DNA from: Muricea muricata
Lineage: Eukaryota > Cnidaria > Anthozoa > Malacalcyonacea > Plexauridae
DNA: 64,000 nucleotides
Direction of reading: 5' to 3'
Assembly (NCBI GenBank): GCA_963855995.1
Contig: OY979716.1
Location: 37,535,624-37,599,623, forward strand
Shown: piece after piece, positions 20,699-29,869 of the stretch
How positions within the stretch are numbered: position 1 is the stretch's first letter
Layout: each line of letters begins with the position of its first letter
Notes under the pieces: model-generated
What the model was told of the DNA's origin: nothing
The model's database searches: none
The model's input: the letters and a program-made list of their open reading frames with translations, nothing else
Made by a program: the position numbers and the translations under genes

Positions 20699-20730
20699 AT
20701 TGTCGCCGAAGACAATCTATAAGGTCGTAC

Positions 20731-20976
20731 TGTAACGGATACTTCTCGATTTTCGGCGACCGATTTCGTTTAGTGACAGTCCGTTTGAATTCGGTCGTTG
20801 ACTCATGGAACTATTCGATACTTTTAGATTTAATAACAATAAAAAACTCAAAATATATAGACTTCTTACAAACGTTTGCACTGCCAAGGTACGACCTTGT
20901 CACGACTGTGCATAACCCACGCGCGGAGCCCACAATTAACAGGTAACCCAAAAAACTGAATGTGATTTCACTAACA
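20731..20976 (-). repeat. Outer BEL/Pao 5' LTR
   Basis: 246 bp, paired with 8495-8740. The sequence next to it on the inside (minus strand GTACGACCTTATAG) does not start with TGG, so a canonical primer-binding site is not visible. Confidence 0.92.
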
Positions 20977-20981
20977 AACCA

Positions 20982-21429
20982 GATGCACCCAACATGACTT
21001 TTTCGCAGCTAGAATTTCATTTCATTTTCATACAGTCTGTATGTGGTTGTGCTATGTGCATGTTCAAAATCCAATTCTAGATTTTGAATTTTATTGAGTA
21101 GGAGAACCTTTTTAACCAAAACTTAGAAGTTAGAATTTATGGACACACACACGCGCATGCGCACACAGACACAGACAAGCACACACAGGCACACACAGGC
21201 ACACACACGCGCGCACACACGCGCACGCACGCGCGCACGCACGTTAGCACGCACGCACGCACGTTAGCACGCACGCACGCACGTTAGCACGCACGTTAGC
21301 ACGCACGTTAGCACGCACGTTAGCACGCACGCACTCGCAATAGAGTAATGTGTAGGTTGATCACACAAGTAAAAGTATATAGAAAAAGTTTGTAGTGGAA
21401 ACGATGAAGATGGAATAAAGGATATCATT
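20982..21429. other. Spacer with alternating purine-pyrimidine repeat
   Basis: No gene. The stretch 21141-21338 is a low-complexity repeat listed separately; the rest is AT-rich. Confidence 0.6.
21141..21338. repeat. CA/CG-rich repeat with GCACGCACGTTA units
   Basis: About 200 bp of alternating purine-pyrimidine sequence. ACACACGCGC-type tracts come first, then units of GCACGCACGTTA and its shortened form ACGTTAGC repeated about eight times. Such tracts can adopt Z-DNA. The minus-strand frame reading VLTCVLTCVLTC is an artefact of the repeat. Confidence 0.93.
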
Positions 21430-21670
21430 AAATAACACTCATTCTGCACAAACGTTTTCACTTTTATTAGAAGCTTCTCAGGTGCTGAATACTTAGTTAG
21501 AAGTGTTTGGATATCCTATTTACAATGTATAGTATTTCACCACTACGTCACTACACCTGTGGTGTTAGTTTACTGCTAATTATTTACATAAATTAGTTAT
21601 ATAAAAAAATGTCTTACAAAAAGTTGTTATAGTTCTAGTTATATAAAAATATCTTATACAAAGTTGATAT

Positions 21671-22977
21671 TTAATGTGAATTTAAGTCCGGTTGGAGTAT
21701 AGTAATGATGTCTCTTTCCTTCGACTCTCTTATCAAGCGGCTTGAATGACTGTCACATTGATAAATGGGCATGATCTGGAAGTTGCCATTGCTGCACCTT
21801 CTTATGTGCTCACTTACTGCTAAGTGGCTATATTCTTCGTGATTTACTTGCTGTCTGTGTAGCGTAAATTGCTGGCGGAGGTTTTCTGTTTGACTAACAT
21901 AAAAACTTCTGCATTTCGCGCAAAGAGGATGTATATAATGTTACGCGATTTGCAGTTCATTGGGCATTTTACATACTAAGTCTTCCCGTTTTTTAATTTG
22001 ATGTCGATTCCGGTCATTATTATCGCACACGTGCCGCATCTTGGTTCTCCGCATTGTGTTACAGTGTTGGAAGTTCTCTCGGAAACAAATCTGGCTTGTG
22101 TAAGATGTTTCTTTAGGTTCTTCGGTTGGCGTTGACTGACAATTAATTTCGTATTTTCTAGTATAGGTTTAATTTTTTCTGAGTTTTTTAGGAATTGCAA
22201 GTTCTGTTTTATCCTGTTGATTATTTGCGGGTTGTTGGGATTGTGTGTTAAAAGTAGTGGAAGGGTCTTTGTGTTGCTATTTCTGTTCTTTGGTGCCCGA
22301 AGTTCTTCCTGTGAGAGAGATGTGGCTTTTTCCATTCCTTTTGTGATTAGGCTTTTAGGATAGTTCTGTTGTAGTAGAAAGTTCTCGAGTTCGTTAAGTC
22401 GTTTGGTTTTTATATCTGCGTCGGACACAATACAACATATTTGGCGCGCCAGACTGTAGGGAATGTTGGTCTTTGTGTGTTTCGGGTGACATGAGTTAAA
22501 GTAGAGATATTGGTTGGTATCAGTGGCTTTGTAGAAGATGTCCGTATTCAACTTGTTATTTTGCTTGTATACTAACACATCCAGAAATGGCAGCTTCACG
22601 TTGTCATATTCCACCATGAATTTGATGCTCTCGTGGAGACTGTTCAACATCGCATGTAGTTTCTTTAGATCTTCCTCTGACTTGTTCCAGATTGCGAAGC
22701 AATCGTCCAAATATCTTTTGAAGGCTTGTACAAATTCTTCCTTATCTTCTGAACCAAATTGTGTTTCGAATTTCAAGTATAGTCGAATCAGCACTGCGAT
22801 GCTCCGAACACGAGAAATAAACATACAGAACAAAGCCAAGAAAACAGCGCCACATTTCCTCTCACCTACTCGGACGTTATAAGACAATCCCACTTTGAAA
22901 ACCCACCACCACAACCTCAATGGCCAATGTACCCCTTCCAAAGAGGTCCTCATTTTTTGGGAATGAGTTCCTACCAT
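21671..22977 (-). pseudogene. Second Penelope-like element: RT end and GIY-YIG part
   Basis: On the minus strand the frame 21976-22977 holds KRYLDDCFAIWNKSEEDLK (catalytic YLDD of the reverse transcriptase), VEYDNVKLPFLDVLVYK, and the thumb region (SCHPKHTKTNIPYSLARQICC). Frames after it, to a stop at 21671, give the GIY-YIG nuclease: NIIYIL, FYVSQTENLRQQFTLHRQQ, and LAVSEHIRRC. The usual glycine of YVGQ is serine here. Two frameshifts lie around 21980 and 21920. The start of this half is cut at about 22980, where a plus-strand half begins. The 3' tail (about 21430-21670) has a CTGAGAAGCTTCT stem but no clear hammerhead. Confidence 0.85.
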
Positions 22978-22989
22978 CTGAACGACCCA

Positions 22990-23865
22990 CCGAACCTTAC
23001 ATGAACCTTACAACGAACAGCAGAAGTGAGACAAAATGGCCGACAACAAGAGAACGCGAAAACAACACAGCCCAAAATAATTAATATGTCATCAAGAGGA
23101 CTATCCAATGAAGAAATTAAATTGTTAGAACGAGGTCTTAAATTCACTCCAACGCTAAAACAGAACAGAAGCAAACTAAAAACAGACAGTCAAGAATTCA
23201 GTAGAAAGATACGTCTACTTGAATACTTCAACGACCAGCAACCAAATGGAGATGACAAATCGTTGGTGAAGAATCCATCAAACTTTGTACCACCAATGTC
23301 AGAAGATAAATATCTGAACATCTTTATTGAAGCTACAAAAAACTACCATAAACAGCATGCAACAGCAAAGAAAAGCAACCTAACCAGAGGCAAACAGAAC
23401 GCTTTAAATGAACTGAAAAACGACGACACAATTATCATAAAGGAAGCTGATAAAGGGGGAGCGACCGTAATTATGGACAAAACATTTTATCGCGCAAAGG
23501 TTCACGAAATGCTAGCCGACAACGAACGTTACACAGAACTGACTGATTTAAACTATTATGACAAAATTATTAAAAAGATTGGAAAACACTTGAAGAAATT
23601 CGACCAAGAAACAACGAAGAAAGAGAAGAATATTTACATAATTTCACGTGGCAAACATCTAACTTCTATGGACTTCCAAACATACATAAGTTGCAAGCTG
23701 TGAAGGAAGCCATACTCCAACAAAACTCGACGTAGATTAAAGTACAAGCTCCACCAGATCTCAAGCTGCATCCAATTGTTGCTGGTCCATCATCACCGAC
23801 CCATCGACTGAGCAATTTCATAGACATAGTCATAGACATATGTATATATATATAAAAGATGAGTT
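22990..23865 (+). pseudogene. Second Penelope-like element: inverted N-terminal part
   Basis: The plus-strand frame 23026-23703 is the N-terminal region of a PLE protein: MSSRGLSNEEIKLLERGLKF, a linker with KNPSNFVPPMSEDKYL, then IIIKEADKGGATVIMDKTFY, the block that precedes the RT fingers. After a frame change it continues with FYGLPNIHKLQAV and HPIVAGPSSPTHRLSNF before fading near 23865. It points away from the C-terminal half at 21671-22977, giving the same head-to-head layout as the element at 1-1620. The ATG at 23083 is the likely original start. Confidence 0.85.
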
Positions 23866-23937
23866 TGGAAACAAAGGGACGGCAAAATTTGCTAAAAATC
23901 GTTGATTTACTAGCAGAGTCTATAGTCTTTTACCCTC

Positions 23938-24300
23938 TTGTTCCGCTATGCTGGATTTCTCTTGTTGGCCCCACCTCCGCTAGGTATACGTCAGCAATCT
24001 AGGTCTCCTATATCCATGAATTATACCGTTCAGATTACTGACATGTTCGCTCAGTTGGAACTTTCGGAATTTCATGATCAGCTTTACGAGATATTTGAAA
24101 GTTTACTGAATGCTGTTACAAAAGATATTCCTGCACATGATCAAGTCTGTTTTGTGTTGCGATCACTTCAGCTTGAATATCCCATCTCTCTTCCTTTCTT
24201 GCTTCTTGAAAATGGTATTATCATATGTGTAAAAAAGCATATGATAACGTCATGGAGCATCTATGTCCTGATTCGTGTCAACTATGTGTCAACAAAATAA
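23938..24300 (+). pseudogene. Fragment resembling N-terminal part of Polinton DNA polymerase B
   Basis: A 120-codon frame contains SEFHDQLYEIFESLLNAV, then HDQVCFVLRSLQLEYPIS and LPFLLLE. From memory this pattern (a helical part followed by a motif close to RFVLxSPxLxYPISLPF) matches the N-terminal region of Maverick/Polinton-type polymerase proteins in cnidarians. The rest of the gene is absent here; a separate Polinton lies at 50340-55315. No terminal repeats are seen. The assignment needs a profile search. Confidence 0.45.
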
Positions 24301-25320
24301 TTAATCTTTTTAGAAGTGATTGGTTTACTTTAAAGAAATTAACAGCCACAGTGGACTACAATTAGCCCATTAAACTAGTATGGTGCAATTTGCTTACCCT
24401 TAGCAAATTAGTATTCAGGTTATCGTGCAATGTATGAGCTAATGAATGGCGAGTTCATTTAGCTCTATCTCGTACTCATATTTGGTGTTCAGAAGTTGGA
24501 AATCTGGTTCTGATGAAACTAAAATGTAGCTAGACGTAAATGTATGAACTTGTCATATGAGTCGCGTTTTAGGGGTGGAATACTTTTGTTGGGTTTCTTG
24601 TGCCCAACAGCCCAACGGAAGTCCCAAACGAGAACATGAAAACATTCATTTCCGGTTTTAATGTTTGTGCGAATGCTCATGGGTTGTCACGAGAAGATAT
24701 TTTTAAAACAATTAATTGAAAGATTTAAAGGGGAAATAATATTAATAAAGGAAATACTGCAAGAAAAAAGGTATTGATCACTGTTATTTTAATCATTGAT
24801 AAACTGGAAGAGATAGCAATTCATAAAACGGGAGATTGGCATGCATGGATATAAAAAGTTTATAACTAAAATGCGAAGCATGCTCTTTCGCTACACGTTA
24901 CACTTCTCTCGTTACACGAAATTTAATTGGCTGGGGAAAGACGTCAAGCCAATCAATACACATAATGTTAATATTACGCATTTGACGTCATATAGAAAGG
25001 TCTATTCTATACATTTATGGTGAACCAAGTTGATTTGTGTTGAAGCAGCTAGCCTTGCCATGCAAACATTGTTTCATATTAATTATGATGCATTATGAAA
25101 AGAATCCCTAACACTCACAAGTTTATATTGATTTGTCTGTGTCATTAAAGAAGAGCAAAACTACTTCATCTGGAATATTTTAAGGAGGTTACGATTCGAT
25201 AACCTACAAAGGAACAACAATATTACAAACATATTTTATAACACATCTACTAGTTCATGATTATTAACTGTAAGTTTACAAACGAAGACATTTTTCCAAT
25301 TAGTTAGCGGATTAGACCGC
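24301..25320. other. Gene-free AT-rich stretch
   Basis: No coding support. Near 24547 the words CATATGAGTC and GTTTTAGGGG match one end of the inverted-repeat family found complete at 33448-33935. A short inverted repeat GTTGGG..CCCAAC lies at about 24589-24608. Confidence 0.5.
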
Positions 25321-25511
25321 AGAATAATGTTAGATGCATTCTACTGGCACGAAATAGAGCAGAAAATAAGGGAAAGGAAGATGACATGGCACTTTAAAGG
25401 GGCCATTGATGAATTGAAAGATACATTTATGGATCACATTGATCTAGTCCGTCGACATGAAGTGTACACACTCAGACGACGACTGCTCAAGCCGCTGCAG
25501 AGAAAAAGGTG
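25321..25511 (+). other. Possible exon, unrecognised
   Basis: An open frame MLDAFYWHEIEQKIRERKMT...LLKPLQRKR ends at a plausible donor (AAAAAG/GTGAGG). It is basic and helical. It could be an early exon of the cysteine-rich gene that follows at 25710, but no family is recognised. Confidence 0.3.
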
Positions 25512-25709
25512 AGGTTGTGCTTTTTATGTGAGGTAAATTCAAAATATTATTGCCGTTTACTATGCAGGCTTCAAATCAAAATTTATCATGGGCCGTGGAA
25601 GGGCCGCGGAAGATTGGTAAGTGGGGCAAGCCAACATTCATATATTCGGATTTCCCCTCATTAATTTCTTTTGAAATTGATTGTTTTTACGGTTTGTGAA
25701 CCCAAATAG

Positions 25710-26237
25710 ATGAATATGAGCGCCCTCATTTACCAATCTTCCACAGCACGTGTTTATGTGATCAGTTTAGGAAATTCAGTCAGTTTTCTTCTAGATTATT
25801 CACAACTCTTCCAAACATGGAATTTATCCAGGGGAAATTCCTGCTGTGATGGATCAAAGAAAGTTCAGAGTGTTAATTCTAGATACGAAAACTCACCTTT
25901 GATTACTGCTACAGGTTGCAAGAACTTTGTAGCGATGGACAGAATATGGAAGCTTTGCCACCCTCACTGTATGTAACCAGTAAAAGCAAAAATCAGTGGT
26001 CTTCCTTTGGTCAACTACCCGAATGTGTGCACAAATGAGCCGGAGAGCCAACAGTCAGCGTTCTGTTCCACTCACGCACTGCTAGGATCCAAACTTGGCA
26101 TTCCCACAAATCTGAGGGAATGTGTGCATGATTACTGCAAAGTGGAAAAACATGTGGATGGTATGTCCACTGTAAAATTAAAAAATGCTATCGATCGTAG
26201 CACTGTAGTTAAGGTGCTTGTTAATCAAACTGTCTGA
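25710..26237 (+). pseudogene. KDZ/HMGXB3-like cysteine-cluster gene, 5' part
   Basis: A frame with one internal stop (TAA at 25974-25976) reads LLDYSQLFQTWN, SRYENSPLITATGCKNFVAMD and IWKLCHPHCM, and after the stop GLPLVNYPNVCTNEPE, SAFCSTHALLG and GIPTNLRECVHDYC. The spaced Cys/His residues and the TATGCKN/NYPNVC blocks resemble the CxC cysteine clusters associated with KDZ (Kyakuja-Dileera-Zisupton) transposases and with vertebrate HMGXB3. A second part of the same protein type follows at 28817-29597. The gene is split by a 1.6-kb transposon and has at least one stop, so it is dead. Whether it was a transposon or a domesticated gene cannot be told here. Confidence 0.55.
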
Positions 26238-26683
26238 AGAAATTACATTGTACAAGGACAAGCCGGTCTCAACTTATGAAGATATCTTAGGTCTCGTTTT
26301 TCAACATTTGTTCTCAAAATCGTCTTGATATTGCAAATCATTGAGAAAGAATACTGAAATGAATAATTTATTGTAAGAAAACAATTATTTAACAAAAAAG
26401 TAAAATTATAGTTTTACGTTAAAATTACGACATTAGGGTTATAAATATCTTCCTTTTTACCCTCGTTTTTTTTCTCCTTGCTGGTTGTATCTGGCAGTAA
26501 TAATGGTGTCTTTTCATCAGCATCTTTACCTATAGAGATATGCCCACAGTTTTCCACTGTCTCCTCCATCTTATCTGATGCACTTAATATTTCCACTATG
26601 GTGGCAAGTAGACAAAGTCGAGCCAGTAATCCGCATTATATGCTAAACGAGATCAATAATTCATCATAGCTTTTCTATGTTAC
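26238..26683. other. Spacer, probably an intron of the split gene
   Basis: No gene supported. AT-rich DNA between the cysteine-cluster piece and the TTAA-flanked element. A 60-codon minus frame here has no recognisable domain. Confidence 0.4.
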
Positions 26684-28268
26684 TTAAAGGACAATGGCAC
26701 TAAAAATTTTTATTTGCCAGACTTATCAGACGTATTTTTACCTTTCTACGGCATATAGTTGTGAAGAAATATCGAAGAAACAGTCGCGAAATTTTAACTG
26801 CCGGGCGCCATCTTGAACAAATTCCACGTATGCTAATTTATGCATGTGACGTAGATGGCTGGGTAAGCGCAAATCCAACAATATAAGCTACAATGCGATA
26901 AGCTTGAAAGATCAAAGAAAGGCTCAACTAAAACATACAAATGCATCCCAATTTGATATATTAAGTGAAGTATTGTATATTAATGTACCAAAACTAGATT
27001 GTAGATGCATTTTCGGCCGTAAGGTACATATATTTGTACTGTGAGAAGCGTACAGACATTGACTGAATAAAGGCAATGGTGTGTAATTCTATAACATCCT
27101 ACACATATATAATATTTTCCAACGTGCATATACATGCTTTGCTGCAAAAATAGCTACGCAAAACATAAAATATGAACTAAAATAGTCTTGAAGAACCTGA
27201 GGCTTACCTCGTAACGGCACTTGTTCGTGACCAGCTTTGAAAGTATACACTATATAATCTATATATGTCAGCATGTCACCAGCTCCAGCATCACAACAAA
27301 CAGAGTATTAGTGCATTATACACAAATGTTATGTTTCCTTTGTGTGTATTTGCCATGTTTGACTGTAAACTAAATACGCAAGTTTAATATACAGAACAAA
27401 TAATAGAACATTCAATTATTTCTGTGTGCATGCACTTATGCAAGCGTTCATAGTGACACGTAATATTTCATAGTGACACGTAAAATCTGGAAAACCCAGT
27501 GAGAACACCGCTGGTACGCTACCAGTCGATAAAGTTTGTGTACCTGTTCCAGATCTTCATTGCCAAGTGGCTAGTTTTCTTCAAGATAGCGACATACATC
27601 TATCTTTAAAACACTTGACATGCTGACAGCATGTTGTCTTGATAGTCTGGGTGCAATGTCACGCACTTCTGTCCCTGTATTTCACAATGGTCAAGAAGAT
27701 CATCATACTCGTTGTACTCTAACGCTTTCTCATAGCAACAAAAACATTCAATCAATTTTTTTGATATAGTGCAATGTCCACATTTACACCAGCTAAGAGT
27801 TTGAAGGCGCCATGCATTTGCTGTTTCAAACTCTTGATCGATTTCTTCGCTCAAGGACGACGAATTGCTCTCTCAGTCCGAGTTGCTTTCATCGCTTATA
27901 TTGGTGCCTTTTCTCCCTACTTCTGGCTCATATTGGTACGGTAACACTTCTCCTATTTGATTCTCGCGAATATTTTCCATAAAAATGGTTTAAAAGCAAT
28001 ACGTTCGTAATCTCGACAGACACTGAATAAAATATATTGCGTGTTTTGATTCTCCCCAGCCATCTATGTCATTCTGGTCATGTGACGCAAAGATAATTTT
28101 TCAAAAATATGAGCCAAGATGGCCGCCAAAAAGTAAATTAGCAGTCAAATAACATGCAAATAACTCCAGAACGAAAATGATCGGTGAGGTTTTAATATTA
28201 TATTCATTACCAGGAAAGGTAATACTTTCAATCTGGGCAATAAAAAATTTTAGTGCCATGTCCTTTAA
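26684..28268. mobile_element. TTAA-flanked DNA transposon (1577 bp) carrying a P2X7-like domain gene
   Basis: Terminal inverted repeats begin AGGACAATGGCACTAAA at 26688 and, on the other strand from 28264, AGGACATGGCACTAAA. They continue in near-identity for about 33 bp. Each end is flanked by TTAA (26684-26687 and 28265-28268). TTAA duplication is used by Kolobok and piggyBac; an AGG terminus fits Kolobok, so that superfamily is inferred. No transposase is seen. The one gene inside (27460-27980, minus) encodes a cysteine-rich P2X7-like domain. The element inserted in the KDZ/HMGXB3-like gene. Confidence 0.82.
27460..27980 (-). pseudogene. P2X7 intracellular-domain-like cysteine-rich protein
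   Basis: Starts at ATG 27980 with MENIRENQIGEVLPYQYEPE, has an acidic serine-rich linker with a TGA at 27873-27875, then the diagnostic cluster WCKCGHCTISKK and ECFCCYE, followed by CVTLHPDYQ. After the stop at 27606 the reading continues, with further stops, as DVCRYLEEN and GNEDLEQVHKLYRLVAY. The CxCGxC, ECxCC and C-x-H spacing resembles the zinc-binding ballast domain of the P2X7 receptor tail, a domain found in many cnidarian proteins of unknown role. There is no channel region and no membrane segment. Its role inside this TTAA element is unknown. Confidence 0.65.
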
Positions 28269-28498
28269 ATAATTAAATATTGATTAAAACATTTTTGTTA
28301 AAAAATTGGAAGGTATAGTAACATAGATACATAACTTTATTTCATGTTGGGTTCACATCATATGATTGGCATTAAGATTAGGATTTTGGTTAGGATTATA
28401 GAAACAAAATCTAAAACGTGACAGGCATAGTCAACGCTATGTATTTTATATTGAATAAACTATATTTTCTTATTCATGCACATCATTGTTACTTTCAG
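28269..28498. other. Spacer with partial inverted-repeat element
   Basis: Contains one end of the repeat family seen complete at 33448-33935: a shared stretch starting TAAGATTAGGATTTTGG near 28373 and the terminal word CTAAAACGTGACAGG near 28411. No gene. Confidence 0.5.
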
Positions 28499-29597
28499 TG
28501 TTCGATCCATCAACCATCAATTTAAGTGATGCCAGGCAAATAAACAACGCAGCGTCAAATCTACCAGGCAGAGATACCTTCAAATGTTGCAGAATCTCAA
28601 GGTATATTATTTGAGTTGCTCGCAAAGTGTACAGCGAATAAATGCTCAAACCACTCCGTCTGGTTTATTCATTTTAGAATTCAAATTTTTCTATGACCTA
28701 CCACAATTTTATTAAGTTCTTTTTTTGCAATACGTTTTCTTTTTCACACCACATTTTTGCTCTGGTTAGCACTCATCTTCAAAGCATCGCCGTTTATTTT
28801 TTAACTTTTTTTGTAGGGACGTCTGGTTTATTAAATGCATGTCCTGACCTGTTAAAGAAATGTGAAGACACACAATCAGAAAACAATGGTGAATCGTGCA
28901 ATAAAGACACTGGCAAAACACAAAGGGTGCTGCTTAAATGGCCCAGAGGGCTTTCCCATCATGTCTGCGGAGGTGGCTACATAGACAAGTGGAATCCCAT
29001 TTACGTGCAAGTGTCGCTGCAATATACAACATGCCGTATTACAGCAACTAGGTTGATTATGCATGAAATTAATATGTAATACATAATACATACTGTATTC
29101 TATCTAGGTCTGAAGGTCCAGATCAAGTTTTGCTGCTGATGCTGCAATTTTTAATGCAGAGGTTACAGAGAGTACCGGAGGAAGAATGGGACGATTTCTT
29201 CCTAGCATACGATAACATGTGCAATCTTGATCGTCTAAACGCCGTTCGAAAACTGCTACCATTGCCACCACCTTTTAACAATATTTGGTTGAAGATCAAT
29301 AAAGTTATCGACCGCCTTCAAATGCGAAACCGTAAGCAACCAGAATGCAAAACCAAATACTCATCGGACCTATTAAATGAGAGGATCCCTGGGTTAAACA
29401 CACTAGTAGCAGAACAAATATCTGTCTGGGCATCGAAATTCAAGAAAATTATGTGTGCTATGCCAAAGAGGCGCCAACTTTTCTTTTACCATCGAATGGT
29501 TATAAGGCGAAACACCTATACCAGTAAGTGTTACAAAGAGAACAGAGATCCCACCCTTCCAAAAATTCATGTTGACAGTAGCCTTGTAGCCAACTAA
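28499..29597 (+). pseudogene. KDZ/HMGXB3-like gene, 3' part in several exons
   Basis: Three exon-like blocks. 28499-28601 lies between TTTCAG and a GGTATA donor. 28817-29010 follows TTGTAG and reads LLNACPDLLKKC...VCGGGYIDKWNPIY. 29108-29597 follows TATCTAG and reads SEGPDQVLLLMLQFLMQ, FFLAYDNMCNLDRL, LPLPPPFNNIW, VIDRLQMRNRKQPEC and VAEQISVWASKFKK, ending at 29597. The DNMCNLD and HxRNHK-like blocks match the RNase H-like region of KDZ-related proteins as I recall them. The reading phase between the last two blocks does not fit cleanly, which suggests decay or a mis-placed border. It belongs with 25710-26237. Confidence 0.55.
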
Positions 29598-29738
29598 CTT
29601 CTGCTTCAAAGAAGTAAACTCATGGCATGGATAGTTAACGAAACTGCTCATGGATAGTTGGAGTTGAAGAATAGGTGGCCCAGAAATCGGTGGTTTTTTA
29701 GCTTAAATAAATCAATCTTGTATGTATGCCTTTTACAG

Positions 29739-29869
29739 CTGTCAGAAACTTGCCGTAGCGTTTTTTCCAATGTTTCCTCACGAGATAGTCAGTCAATCTC
29801 GTGCGACGTCCATCTAGTATTATCGGTTTAATATATTCGGGAATAGACACTACGGCAAGTTTTTGACAG
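29739..29869. mobile_element. 131-bp foldback element (MITE)
   Basis: Termini CTGTCAGAAACTTGCCGTAG and its near-perfect reverse complement at the other end (one mismatch over 20). A second inverted pair inside (ACGAGAT/ATCTCGT). Flanking duplication is uncertain. Confidence 0.75.

Larger units (their letters stand above)
8490..20981 (-). mobile_element. BEL/Pao LTR retrotransposon (outer), interrupted by a second element
   Basis: Two 246-bp direct repeats (8495-8740 and 20731-20976) start TGTAACGG, end CACTAACA, and differ at about six positions. They are flanked by the same 5-bp word AACCA at 8490-8494 and 20977-20981, the size of target duplication typical for BEL/Pao. Coding runs right to left on the minus strand: gag, aspartic protease, reverse transcriptase with YVDD, RNase H, and integrase. 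A complete second BEL/Pao element sits inside gag. Without that insertion the element is about 6.5 kb. It carries several stops and frameshifts and lacks gag zinc knuckles, so it is not autonomous now. The motifs place it in the BEL/Pao superfamily; clade is not assigned. Confidence 0.93.

Noticed and set aside
21264..21461. Minus frame with VLTC repeats, possible repeat protein
   Set aside because: Direct product of the GCACGCACGTTA microsatellite.
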